Source: Streptomyces sp. RPA4-2 (GTDB lineage: Bacteria > Actinomycetota > Actinomycetes > Streptomycetales > Streptomycetaceae). From it: 64,000 nt of DNA. The stretch lies in assembly GCF_012273515.2 (NCBI RefSeq), contig NZ_CP050975.2, positions 7,564,001 through 7,628,000 of the forward strand, written 5' to 3'. Position 1 is the stretch's first letter; each line of letters begins with the position of its first letter. Shown piece by piece: positions 55,264 through 63,610 of the stretch. A program made the translations under genes and the position numbers. The notes beneath the pieces were generated by a model that did no database searches, was not told the origin of the DNA, and worked only from the letters and a program-made list of their open reading frames with translations.

Positions 55264-55831
55264 GAAGGCGTACGTCCGCGGCGGAGCGGCGCAGACCGCC
55301 GTGAAGATCCTGATCGTCGGGCACTTCGCGGTCGGCAAGACCACCTTCGTCGGGACGATGTCCGAGATTCCTCCGCTGTCCACGGAGGAGACGATGACGC
55401 AGGCCGGCGAGGAGATCGACGACCTCAAGGGCGTCCGCGGCAAGACCACCACCACGGTCGCCATGGACTTCGGGCGCCTGACGATCAGCGATCACGTCGT
55501 GCTGTACCTGTTCGGTACGCCGGGACAGCAGCGGTTCGTGCAGATGTGGGAGGACATGGCGCGCGGCGCGCTGGGCGCGCTGGTGCTGGTCGACCCCGAG
55601 CGGCTGGCGGACTCCTTCGCCGTCATCGACCTGATCGAGCAGTACGGACTGGCCTACGCCATCGCCGTCAACCGCTTCGACGGTACGCCGATTCGCGAGG
55701 AGCGCGCCCTGCGCGAGGCACTGGATCTGCTGCCCGACACCCCGGTCGTCACCTGTGACGCGCGTGACGAGAAATCATCAGCCAGCGCTCTGATCACCCT
55801 CGTTCACTATCTGCAGGACCGTGCCCGCTAG
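55238..55831 (+). CDS. cvnD: Conservon GTPase CvnD (second)
   Basis: 197 residues from the ATG after AGGAGG. P-loop ILIVGHFAVGKTTFVG, switch TTVAMDFGRLTI, G3 LFGTPGQQRFVQMW, and G4 as AVNRFDG. As in the first conservon, the NKxD motif is altered to NxFD. Eight bases separate it from the P450 gene. Confidence 0.92.
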   Translation: MVSGPVLDEKAYVRGGAAQTAVKILIVGHFAVGKTTFVGTMSEIPPLSTEETMTQAGEEIDDLKGVRGKTTTTVAMDFGRLTISDHVVLYLFGTPGQQRFVQMWEDMARGALGALVLVDPERLADSFAVIDLIEQYGLAYAIAVNRFDGTPIREERALREALDLLPDTPVVTCDARDEKSSASALITLVHYLQDRAR

Positions 55832-55839
55832 GAGCAAGA

Positions 55840-57189
55840 ATGAACACTGATTCCACCGTTCCCGTGCCCCCGCCCGGGTGCCCGGCTCACGCCACGGGTG
55901 AGCCGGTGCCGCTGTACGGCTCGGAGTTCGCGGCCGATCCGCAGGCCTATTACGAGTACATGCGTCACTACGGGCCGACCGCACCGGTCGAACTCGCCCC
56001 GGGTGTCGAGGCGACCCTGGTCACGGATTACTCGGCGGCGCTCCAACTGCTCCAGAACGCGAGTTCCTTCCGAAAGGACTCGCGCCGCTGGCGGGACTTC
56101 AACGACGGCGTGATCAGTCCGGACAGCCCGGTGCTTCCGCTTCTCGTGTACCGGCCCAACTGCATGTTCAGTGACGGCGCCGAACACATGCGGCTGCGGC
56201 AGGCCGTCACGGACAGTTTCGCGCGTGTCGACTCGCACTGGCTGAGCGAGAGCACCGAGCGGGTCTCGAACTACCTCATCGCACAGTTCGGTACGCGTGG
56301 CTCGGCCGATCTGCTCAACGACTACGCCAAGCTGCTGCCGCTCTTCGTCTTCAACGAACTCTTCGGCTGCCCCGCCGAGATCGGTGACCGCGTTCTCTTC
56401 GGTATATCCGGCATCTTCGACGGCGTGAACGCCGAGAAGGCGAACGAGGTGCTGTCCCAGGCGGTGGGCGAGCTGGTGGCCCTCAAGCGATCGCGCCCCG
56501 GCGACGACGTCACCTCCTGGCTGATGCAGCATCAGGCGGCCCTGACCAACGAGGAGATGGCACATCAGCTCGTCCTCCTCCTGGGAGCGGGCGCCGAACC
56601 ACTGCGCAACCTCATCTCGAACACCCTGCACCTGCTGCTCACCGACGACCGTTACGCGGCGGGCGGGCTGATCGAGGAGGCGATCGACACCACGCTGTGG
56701 AAGAACCCGCCCATGGCCAACTACGCGCCGCACTACCCGGCGGCCGACATGGAGTTCGCCGGACAGAAGCTGGCGGCCGGCGATCTGGTCCTGGTCAGTT
56801 TCGCGGCGGCCAACACCGACCCGGCGCTCGCGGCGTCCCGCCACGCCTCCAGCAACCGGTCCCACCTGGCGTGGAGCGCCGGACCGCACGCCTGCCCGGC
56901 GAAGGACCCCGCCCGGCTCATCACCGTGGCGGCCATCGAGAACCTCTTCAACCGGCTGCCCGACGTCGAGCTGGCGGTCCCCGAGGACAGTCTGACCTGG
57001 CGACCCGGCCCCTTCAACCGGGCCCTGGCCGCGCTCCCGGCCCGCTTCCACCCGGTGCGGGCCGTACGGCAGCAGCCGGACGCGCAGCAACAGCCGGGGG
57101 CCGCGGCGCGGAGCGAGCAGGGCGGCGCACCGGGCCGGCAGGACCGCGGCGGCCTGTGGAGTTCGTTCCTCTCCTGGTGGAAGGCGTGA
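55840..57189 (+). CDS. CYP157-like cytochrome P450 of the conservon, without ExxR
   Basis: 449 residues. Heme-ligand loop WSAGPHACPAKDPA holds the Cys; I-helix AGAEPLRN replaces the usual AGxET; the K-helix reads EEAIDTTLWKNPP, with no ExxR. Absence of ExxR is the recorded trait of CYP157 P450s, which belong to conservons. The tail after residue 410 is Gln/Ala/Gly-rich and ends in an aromatic amphipathic segment (LWSSFLSWWKA) that may bind the membrane. Redox partner and substrate unknown. Confidence 0.88.
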   Translation: MNTDSTVPVPPPGCPAHATGEPVPLYGSEFAADPQAYYEYMRHYGPTAPVELAPGVEATLVTDYSAALQLLQNASSFRKDSRRWRDFNDGVISPDSPVLPLLVYRPNCMFSDGAEHMRLRQAVTDSFARVDSHWLSESTERVSNYLIAQFGTRGSADLLNDYAKLLPLFVFNELFGCPAEIGDRVLFGISGIFDGVNAEKANEVLSQAVGELVALKRSRPGDDVTSWLMQHQAALTNEEMAHQLVLLLGAGAEPLRNLISNTLHLLLTDDRYAAGGLIEEAIDTTLWKNPPMANYAPHYPAADMEFAGQKLAAGDLVLVSFAAANTDPALAASRHASSNRSHLAWSAGPHACPAKDPARLITVAAIENLFNRLPDVELAVPEDSLTWRPGPFNRALAALPARFHPVRAVRQQPDAQQQPGAAARSEQGGAPGRQDRGGLWSSFLSWWKA

Positions 57190-57546
57190 GCTACGCAACA
57201 TCCGGCAACATCCGCACACAGCATGAACTTTCAACCGTGGGGGTAGGGAAGAGCGCGGCATCCGTGTTGTAACACAAGTTAAAGGAGGTGTCGTGGAGCC
57301 CTCGTCCACCGACGCCACTTCAGCTCAGCACCGCGCAGCAGTCCACCGTCCCCGACGACCGGCCCCGCGGAGGAGTTCCCACCCCCGCCGGGCCATACGC
57401 ATCACACCGCACAGGCCGGAAGGCGAGATACCCGCCCGCACAGGCGGGTATCTTTTTGCCCGCTCTCCGGAGCCCCGCTCCCGCCGGGCTCCCGTCCCGC
57501 CCCACTCGTGGCACGCGAACCCCGCGTCGCGCCAGGAGGGTTGCCG
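57190..57546 (+). promoter_or_regulatory. Leader region of the prenyltransferase-tryptophanase gene
   Basis: About 350 bp between the P450 and DMATS. In order it holds a Trp-containing seven-codon frame (57223-57246), an excellent SD AAAGGAGG (57281) before a GTG (57293) that opens an 85-codon frame, and a hairpin terminator (57426-57457). The frame's stop overlaps the DMATS start (GTGA, 57547-57550). The layout resembles an attenuated or coupled leader; details are in findings. Confidence 0.5.
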
Positions 57547-57550
57547 GTGA
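57293..57550 (+). CDS. Candidate leader ORF upstream of DMATS (85 aa)
   Basis: GTG four bases after AAAGGAGG. The frame is Arg/Pro-rich with lower third-position GC than real neighbours, so its protein is doubtful. However, its stop TGA overlaps the DMATS GTG and the terminator lies inside it, so translation of this frame could by itself prevent termination and hand ribosomes to DMATS. Not recognised as any family. Confidence 0.3.
   Translation: MEPSSTDATSAQHRAAVHRPRRPAPRRSSHPRRAIRITPHRPEGEIPARTGGYLFARSPEPRSRRAPVPPHSWHANPASRQEGCR
57426..57457 (+). terminator. Intrinsic terminator or attenuator in the DMATS leader
   Basis: An 11-bp perfect stem, AGATACCCGCC / GGCGGGTATCT, loop CGCACA, followed by TTTTT. 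It is 237 bp after the P450 stop but only 90 bp before the DMATS start. Confidence 0.9.
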
Positions 57551-60138
57551 TCTCCTCCCGTCTCAGCGGTGGAATCGTGGCAACCCAGCCACTGGGCACC
57601 TTCGTGTCGGACCAGTTACTACGGCTGTGCCAGGCCGTGGGGCTGCACCGGTCCGACGCCGAGGTCTACGCGCGTGTCCTGACGGACTGTCTGGGCACCG
57701 GAGCGGAACGGCCGTTGGACCAGCCGCCGCCCCACCCGAGCTTCCTGTCCGACGACCACACGCCGGTCGAGTACTCCCTCGCCCTCGTCCCCGACGCGCC
57801 CCCGACCCTGCGGGTGCTGCTGGAACCGGGGTACGCGTCCGGGACCCTGGCACAACAGGGCCGTACCGGACTGCGTGTCGTCCGCGCCCTGGCGAGGCGT
57901 TGGGGCTTCTCCACGGAGCGGCTCGACGGTGTGGAGGACCTGTTCTTCCCTCCGGACCCCCAGGGCCCCCTGGCGCTGTGGATCGCTCTGGAACTGCTTC
58001 CCGGCGGGGTGCCCAAGGTCAAGATCTATCTGAACCCCGCGGCGTCCGGGCCGGACCGGGCCGCCGAGACCCTGCGCGAGGCGCTGGACAGACTCGGCCA
58101 CCGGCAGGCGTTCGACGCACTGCCCCCGGCGGACGGCTATCCCTTCCTCGCCCTCGACCTCGGTGACTGGGAGACACCTCGGGTGAAGGTCTACGTCACC
58201 CATCGCGACGCGTCGGCCGCCGACGCCGGCTCGCTGTCCCGCAGTGAGCCCGGCCCGGGACGGGAGACCGTCGAGGAGTTCTTCCGGGTCGCGGCGGGCC
58301 TGGAGGGAGCGGACCGGTACTCCGGCGTGGGGGAGGCCGTCCGGCTGGCGGGACGGCCCGTGCTCTCCTGCCACTCCTTCACGGAGACGGCGACCGGTCT
58401 GCCGAGCGGCTTCACCCTCCACGTGCCCGTACGGGACTACGTCCGGCACGACGGGGAGGCGCACGCCCGTGCCACGGCCGTGCTGCGCCGCCACGGAATG
58501 GACCCCACCGTGCTCGACCGGTCGCTGGCCACCGTCAGCTCGCGACCGCTGCACGACGGAGTCGGTCTCATCGCGTACCTGGCGCTGGTCCACGAACGGA
58601 ACCGGCCGCCACGTGTTACCGCGTACATCTCCTCGGAGGCGTACGCGGTGCGGCCGCCGCTGCCCGCCAGGCCGCGTCACCAGCCGTTCTCTTCCCCCCG
58701 CGCGGCGCGTACCGAGCCGCGCGAAACCCTCCACTCAGTAGGACACGGAAAGGCAGGAGCAGAAATCAGGATGGAGCCGTACCGGATCAAAGTCGTCGAA
58801 CCCATTCCGCTCACGACGCCCCAGCAGCGCAAGGCGGCCATCGAACGGGTGCACTACAACCTCTTCGACCTGCGTGCCGACGAGGTGACCATCGACCTGC
58901 TGAGCGACTCGGGCACGGGCGCCCTGTCGTCGGCGCAGCTCGCCGTGGGCATGGCCGGTGACGAGTCCTACGCGGGCTCGCGCTCCTTCTACCGTTTCCG
59001 GGAGACGGTGTCGGAACTGACCGGCTACACCCACATATTGCCGGCCCACCAGGGGCGTGCGGCGGAACGCATCCTCTTCTCCAACCTTCTCGAACCCGGC
59101 GACACCGTCCTGTCCAACACGCACTTCGACACCACCCGCGCCAACGTGGAGCTCAACGGCTGCGTGGCCCGCGACCTGCCGTGCCCCGAGGCCCGCAACC
59201 TGGACAGCCGGGAGCCGTTCAAGGGGAACATCGACCTGGGGGCGCTGGAGCAGGCGCTGGGCGAATCGACCGGCTCGCGCGTCGCCGCGGTGGTCATGAC
59301 GATCACCAACAACGGTGGTGGCGGTCAGCCCGTCTCCATGGAGAACCTGCGGCGGGCGTCGGAACTGTGCCGCCGCCATTCCGTCCCGCTGATCCTGGAC
59401 GCGGCCCGGTTCGCCGAGAACGCCTGGCTGGTCACCCGGCACGAGGAGGCGTATCGCAACCACACCCCCCGGCAGGTCGCGGAGGAAGCGTTTCGTCTGG
59501 CCGACGGCTGTGTGATGAGCGCCAAGAAGGACGGCATCGTCCACATCGGTGGCTTCATCGGGCTGAACGACCCGGAGCTCGCCCAGAAGTGCGAACTCCT
59601 CCTGATCGCCACCGAGGGGTTCCCCACCTACGGCGGCCTCGCCGGGCGTGACCTCGACATGATGGCCCAGGGCCTGCAGGAGGTGACCGAGCCCGCCTAT
59701 CTCGCGGAGCGGGCGGAGAGCGCCGACCATCTCGCCCAACGCGTCCGTGCCGCGGGCGTCGACATCCTGGAACCGCCCGGCCTGCACGCCCTGTACCTCA
59801 ACGCGGGGCGGCTGCTGCCCCACATACCGCCTCACCAGTACCCCGGCCACGCCCTGGCCTGCCGGCTCTATCTGGAGGGCGGCATCCGCTCGGCCGAACT
59901 CGGCTCGCTCTACCTCGGCGAGGAGGACGAGGACGGGAACCCGGTCAAGAGCCCGCCGTACGAACTGGTCAGGCTGGCGCTGCCGCGTCGTGTGTACACC
60001 CGCAGCCACTACGACCACGTCGGCAGGACCCTGGAACGGATCGCCAAGACCGCGGAGTCCGTGCGCGGTTACCGGATCGTGGAGCAGTCCCCGATCCTGC
60101 GGCACTTCCGCGCCAAGCTCCAGCCGGTGACCGGCTAG
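57547..60138 (+). CDS. DMATS-type aromatic prenyltransferase fused in frame to tryptophanase
   Basis: An uninterrupted 863-codon frame. GTG at 57547 has AGGAGGG six bases upstream; earlier in-frame GTGs lack an SD. Residues 1-380 are an ABBA-fold tryptophan dimethylallyltransferase (PVEYSLALVP with the catalytic-type Glu, then KVKIYLNP and LHVPVRDYV). After a linker (about residues 381-408) the frame continues as a complete tryptophanase (residues 409-863): SRSFYRF, PAHQGRAAE, SNTHFDTTRANVELNG, PLP-lysine SAKKDGIVHIGGF, YGGLAGRDLDMMAQG. Together they would prenylate Trp and release dimethylallyl-indole. A stop codon is absent between the domains; TnaA may also start internally at 58771. Confidence 0.8.
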   Translation: MISSRLSGGIVATQPLGTFVSDQLLRLCQAVGLHRSDAEVYARVLTDCLGTGAERPLDQPPPHPSFLSDDHTPVEYSLALVPDAPPTLRVLLEPGYASGTLAQQGRTGLRVVRALARRWGFSTERLDGVEDLFFPPDPQGPLALWIALELLPGGVPKVKIYLNPAASGPDRAAETLREALDRLGHRQAFDALPPADGYPFLALDLGDWETPRVKVYVTHRDASAADAGSLSRSEPGPGRETVEEFFRVAAGLEGADRYSGVGEAVRLAGRPVLSCHSFTETATGLPSGFTLHVPVRDYVRHDGEAHARATAVLRRHGMDPTVLDRSLATVSSRPLHDGVGLIAYLALVHERNRPPRVTAYISSEAYAVRPPLPARPRHQPFSSPRAARTEPRETLHSVGHGKAGAEIRMEPYRIKVVEPIPLTTPQQRKAAIERVHYNLFDLRADEVTIDLLSDSGTGALSSAQLAVGMAGDESYAGSRSFYRFRETVSELTGYTHILPAHQGRAAERILFSNLLEPGDTVLSNTHFDTTRANVELNGCVARDLPCPEARNLDSREPFKGNIDLGALEQALGESTGSRVAAVVMTITNNGGGGQPVSMENLRRASELCRRHSVPLILDAARFAENAWLVTRHEEAYRNHTPRQVAEEAFRLADGCVMSAKKDGIVHIGGFIGLNDPELAQKCELLLIATEGFPTYGGLAGRDLDMMAQGLQEVTEPAYLAERAESADHLAQRVRAAGVDILEPPGLHALYLNAGRLLPHIPPHQYPGHALACRLYLEGGIRSAELGSLYLGEEDEDGNPVKSPPYELVRLALPRRVYTRSHYDHVGRTLERIAKTAESVRGYRIVEQSPILRHFRAKLQPVTG
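58771..60138 (+). other. Tryptophanase part with possible internal start
   Basis: ATG 58771 (MEPYRIKVVEPIPLTT) is a normal tryptophanase N-terminus, with AGGAG about 14 bases upstream. The domain is full length at 455 residues. It may be made as a separate protein as well as part of the fusion. Tryptophanase cleaves Trp to indole, pyruvate and ammonia with PLP. All substrate and PLP residues checked look intact. Confidence 0.75.
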
Positions 60139-60143
60139 CACGG

Positions 60144-60197
60144 CGGCGGGGGTGGCGCGCGACGAGTCCCGCGGGCCGTCGAGCGCCACCCCCGCCG
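60144..60197 (+). terminator. Terminator after the prenylindole gene
   Basis: A perfect 15-bp stem (60144-60158 against 60183-60197, arm CGGCGGGGGTGGCGC), with GACG/CGTC pairing inside the loop. It begins five bases after the stop. Confidence 0.8.
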
Positions 60198-60344
60198 GTG
60201 GAACCGGGCTTCCTCGTCCGCGGCGGAAACGCGGATGCGGGTGCCGCAGGGGGCCATCTCCGGGCTGCGGCGGTTCCGGCGCGGTTCCGGCCGGGTTCCG
60301 GGGCTGGGAGCCGACCGTCGGTCCGGACGGCGACGTGGGCCGAT

Positions 60345-60410
60345 TCCCGGATGGGGGGGCATGTGGTGCTCGCCGATCCGGACGGCAACGAGTTCTCCGT
60401 ACGGAGGCCC
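60345..60410 (+). pseudogene. Remnant of a VOC/glyoxalase-fold gene
   Basis: The frame reads SRMGGHVVLADPDGNEFSVR, the C-terminal metal-binding motif (xxLxDPxGNxFxV) of vicinal-oxygen-chelate proteins. Upstream the frame is broken and Arg-rich, so only this tail survives. It lies between the prenylindole terminator and the NUDIX-like gene. Confidence 0.55.
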
Positions 60411-60506
60411 CGGCGGCGGGCCGTTGTCGGGTGGGCGCCGCGGGCCCCACGGCAGCCGGTCCGGCCGAGGTCGGTGCCGACTCCGGCCGGGGCGCTCCCG
60501 GCGGGT

Positions 60507-61043
60507 TCAGGACAGGCGGCCCACGTGGGCGAGGGCCTGCTTGAGGAGGGCGCCGTGACCGCCCGGCATCTCGTTGAGGACCACGGACGTCGACGCCTCC
60601 TCCGGGCTGAACCAGACCAGGTCGAGGGCGTCCTGCCGGGGACGGCAGTCGCCGGTGACCGGGACGATGTAGGCGAGTGACACCGCGTGCTGGCGTGGGT
60701 CGTGGAAGGGCGTGATGCCCTGCGTCGGGAAGTACTCGGCGACGGTGAAGGGCTGCAGGGAGGTGGGGATGCGGGGCAGCGCCACCGGCCCGAGGTCCTT
60801 CTCCAGATTCCGCAGCAGGGCGTCGCGGACCCGCTCGTGGTGCAGCACGCGGCCGGAGACGAGGGTGCGGCTGACGGTTCCGTCCGGCCCTATGCGCAGC
60901 AGCAGTCCGATGCTGGTGACTTCGCCGTTGTCGTCGACGCGCACCGGCACGGCCTCGACGTACAGGATCGGCATACGGGCCCGCGCCATCTCGAGCTCGT
61001 CGGGGGTCAGCCAGCCGGGCGTGGTCTCGGTCATGTCAGACAT
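60507..61043 (-). CDS. NUDIX-hydrolase-like protein (DUF4916-type)
   Basis: 178 residues. The beta core resembles NUDIX (PILYVEAVPVRVDDNGEVTSIGLLLRI, YIVPVTGDCRPRQDALDLVWF), but the catalytic Nudix box GX5EX7REUXEEXGU is not recognisable, so hydrolase activity is uncertain. I recall it as DUF4916. ATG at 61043; an ATG three codons in is equally possible. It is divergent from the kinase gene at 61219. Confidence 0.75.
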   Translation of the reverse strand: MSDMTETTPGWLTPDELEMARARMPILYVEAVPVRVDDNGEVTSIGLLLRIGPDGTVSRTLVSGRVLHHERVRDALLRNLEKDLGPVALPRIPTSLQPFTVAEYFPTQGITPFHDPRQHAVSLAYIVPVTGDCRPRQDALDLVWFSPEEASTSVVLNEMPGGHGALLKQALAHVGRLS

Positions 61044-61218
61044 TGGCTGATCATACTTTCAACCCCTCCGGATTTGCGTGCGCCGCTCGACGCGACACGG
61101 GGGAACGGCGCCTCCTTCGTGGACGAACGCCCGCCCGCTGAAGAGACGGTCCGCCGCGGATCCACGGCCACCGCGGAGGGCTTGTTCCAGGTGAATGCGT
61201 CAACCACCATGGTGGGCA

Positions 61219-62397
61219 ATGAGTAATGAATTGAACCAGGATCTCGTGGTCGGCCTGGACGCCGGAGGCACTCGCACCCGCGCCGTTCTGGCGTTCGCCG
61301 CGACCGGACGCACCGTGGGCGAGGCCGTGGCGGGACCGGGCAACGCCCTGACGGTTCCGCTGCCGCGGCTCACCGATCACCTCGCCGAGGCCATCGGCCG
61401 GTCGGTGCCGGAGCGGGTCCGCGGCGGTGTCGTGGCCGTGGTCGGCGGATTCGCCGGTTCCGCGGGCTTCGCGGAATTCGCGGGCGGGGACCCGGGGCGG
61501 CTGAACGCCCTCGCGGCGCTGACCGAGGCGCTGCGGCGGCTGGGCATCGCGCCGCGGACGGTCGGTGTGAGCAGCGACGTCGAGGCGGCCTTCGCCTCTG
61601 CTCCCGGAACTCCCGCCGACGGGCTGGCCCTGGTCGCCGGCACCGGAGCGGTCGCGACCCGCGTCGCCGGACACCGCTGCGCGGCCACCGTGGACGGCGA
61701 CGGCTGGCTGCTCGGTGACGAGGGCAGCGGGTTCTGGATCGGGCGCGGCGCGGTACGCGCGGCCCTGCGCATGGCGGACGGGCGCGGCGGCCCCACGACG
61801 CTGGCCCGGACGGTCGGTTTGGCCCTGGGACTGCCCGCCGGTCTTCTGGAGGGGGCTGGAGGAACCGGAGAGGCCAGAGGGACCGGAAAGGCCGGAGAGG
61901 CCAGAGGGACCGAGGAGGCCGGAGAGGCCAGAGGGACCGAAGAGGCCAGAGGGACCGAAGAGGCCAGAGGAACGGAAGGGGCCGAGAGCGCCGGGCGTGC
62001 CGAGGGTGCCGCCGCGGGATGGTCCGCGGCGCGGCGCGAGGCCTACCGCATGCGGCTGCTGCCCACCGTGATGGCGCAGCCACCGATCACACTCGCCCGG
62101 CTCGCTCCGCTGGTGGCCGAGGCGGCCCGCGACAAGGACCCGGTCGCGGAGGCGATCCTGCGCGAGGCGGTGGACCATCTGACGGCCGCGGTGCGCGCGT
62201 TGGACCCCCGGCCGGGTGAACGGATCGTCGTCACGGGCGGGTTGCTCGGCCCGGACGGTCCGCTGACCGCACCACTGACCGGGCGGCTGGAGGATCTGGG
62301 GCTGACGGTCGACCAGGTGGCGGACGGCTGCCGGGGAGCCGTGGCCCTGGCCCGGCTCGGCCACGGTGACCCGACGCGCGCCGCCGGGGCCGTGTGA
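61219..62397 (+). CDS. N-acetylglucosamine-kinase-like (BadF/BadG/BcrA ATPase family)
   Basis: 392 residues. ASKHA fold: phosphate-1 loop DLVVGLDAGGTRTRAVLAF, phosphate-2/connect region LALVAGTGAVATRVAG, sugar-side DGWLLGDEGSGFWIGRGAV. Between the two lobes, residues about 214-262, an inserted repetitive stretch (EARGTE units) is encoded by a tandem DNA repeat. With the neighbouring RpiR and SIS genes the likely role is phosphorylation of N-acetylglucosamine or a related sugar. The start ATG follows the GGTGGGCA spacer. Confidence 0.83.
   Translation: MSNELNQDLVVGLDAGGTRTRAVLAFAATGRTVGEAVAGPGNALTVPLPRLTDHLAEAIGRSVPERVRGGVVAVVGGFAGSAGFAEFAGGDPGRLNALAALTEALRRLGIAPRTVGVSSDVEAAFASAPGTPADGLALVAGTGAVATRVAGHRCAATVDGDGWLLGDEGSGFWIGRGAVRAALRMADGRGGPTTLARTVGLALGLPAGLLEGAGGTGEARGTGKAGEARGTEEAGEARGTEEARGTEEARGTEGAESAGRAEGAAAGWSAARREAYRMRLLPTVMAQPPITLARLAPLVAEAARDKDPVAEAILREAVDHLTAAVRALDPRPGERIVVTGGLLGPDGPLTAPLTGRLEDLGLTVDQVADGCRGAVALARLGHGDPTRAAGAV
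61855..61985 (+). repeat. In-frame 18-bp minisatellite in the kinase gene
   Basis: Degenerate copies of GAGGCCAGAGGGACCGAA (Glu-Ala-Arg-Gly-Thr-Glu), some 18 bp and some longer, repeat about seven times within the coding frame. The repeat lies in a loop between the two ASKHA lobes. Confidence 0.85.
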
Positions 62398-62497
62398 CCG
62401 ACAGACCACGCGCGGACCCGGCAGGGGGACCGGAAGCAGGGGGCGGCAGCGGTGCGCGGGCGGGGCGCCCACGGACACGCGGGGCGGCCGGGAGGGC

Positions 62498-63409
62498 TCA
62501 GCGGGCGCGGCGGGACGTGACCGCGTGCTGTCCCGCGATGTGGCCGGTCAACGTCAGTGAGGCGCTGGCCCGTGTGTACGACAGTTGCGCGACCCGTACG
62601 TACAGGCAGTCGATGAGGACCAGGACGGAGTGACGGGCACCGATGCTGCCGGTGCGGAAGCTGGTCTCGGACGAGGCGGAGATCAGCCGGACGTCCGCGG
62701 CGCGGGCGAGCGGCGAGCGCGGGTCCGCGGTGATCGCCACGGTGGTGGCGCCGCGCTCCTTGGCGAGTTCGAAGGGCTCGATGGTCTCGCGGGTCGACCC
62801 GGAGTGGGAGATGCCGATGGCGACGTCGGCCGGGGTGAGCAGGGCCGCGGAGGTGGCCGCGGCGTGCACCTCGTTCCAGCCGCGCACCGCGCAGCCGATG
62901 CGGAAGAGGCGGACCTCGGTCTCCAGGGCCACCGCGCCGCTGCCGCCGACGCCGTACACGTCGATGCGGCGGGCGCGCGCCACGGCCTGGGCCGCGCGCT
63001 CCAGCGCGTCGAGGTCGATCCGGTCGATGGTCTGCTGGACCGCGCGCAGGTCCGCGCTGCCGACCACGGCGACCACCCGTTCGAGGTCGTCGTCGGGGGA
63101 GATGTCGGAGCCGATCTCGGCGGTGCCCCAGTCCGAGACCTCGCCGCGGCCGCGCTCCTGGGCCAGCGCGATCAGCAGGTGCTGGTAGGAATCGAGACCG
63201 ACGGCCCGGCAGAACCGGGTGACGGTCGCCTGTGAGGTGCCGGTACGGCGGCCCAGTTCGGCGGCGGAGCAGTGGGTGGCGGCGGCCGGGTCCTCGAGGA
63301 TCAGCTCGCCGACCTTCCGCAAGGAGCCGGTCAGCCGCGGCAGTTCGGTGCGGATCAGTGCGGTGACATCCGTCGGGGGCATCCCGCTGCCGGCGCCGGT
63401 CCGTTCCAT
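62498..63409 (-). CDS. RpiR/MurR-family regulator
   Basis: 303 residues. N-terminal HTH_6 (LRKVGELILEDPAAATHCSAAELGRRTGTSQATVTRFCRAVG) and C-terminal SIS sugar-binding domain (DVYGVGGSGAVALETEVR, VAIGISHSGSTRETIEPFELA). It senses a sugar phosphate and controls amino-sugar genes; it faces the SIS gene at 63611 and follows the kinase. ATG at 63409. Confidence 0.9.
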   Translation of the reverse strand: MERTGAGSGMPPTDVTALIRTELPRLTGSLRKVGELILEDPAAATHCSAAELGRRTGTSQATVTRFCRAVGLDSYQHLLIALAQERGRGEVSDWGTAEIGSDISPDDDLERVVAVVGSADLRAVQQTIDRIDLDALERAAQAVARARRIDVYGVGGSGAVALETEVRLFRIGCAVRGWNEVHAAATSAALLTPADVAIGISHSGSTRETIEPFELAKERGATTVAITADPRSPLARAADVRLISASSETSFRTGSIGARHSVLVLIDCLYVRVAQLSYTRASASLTLTGHIAGQHAVTSRRAR

Positions 63410-63579
63410 GCTTTACCCGATCTCCTCGGCCCCGCGTGCATCCCGGGGCTTCGCGTACATCCCGGCACCCACGGGACGCTCCGGGCTGTGAATGTACCAG
63501 CCATCGTCCGACGGGCAGATTGAATCGCAGGACCGAGAACCGGGTAGGGTTCAGCCATTCATGCAGAGTCGTCTGATGT

Positions 63580-63600
63580 GGTGGTTCGATCCACCGGTGG
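63580..63600. promoter_or_regulatory. Overlapping dyads between RpiR and SIS genes
   Basis: GGTGG-TTCGAT-CCACC (63580-63595) and the perfect palindrome CCACCGGTGG (63591-63600) lie in the 200-bp divergent gap, ten bases before the SIS start. Likely operator of the RpiR regulator. Confidence 0.55.
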
Positions 63601-63610
63601 GGAGTGCCAC

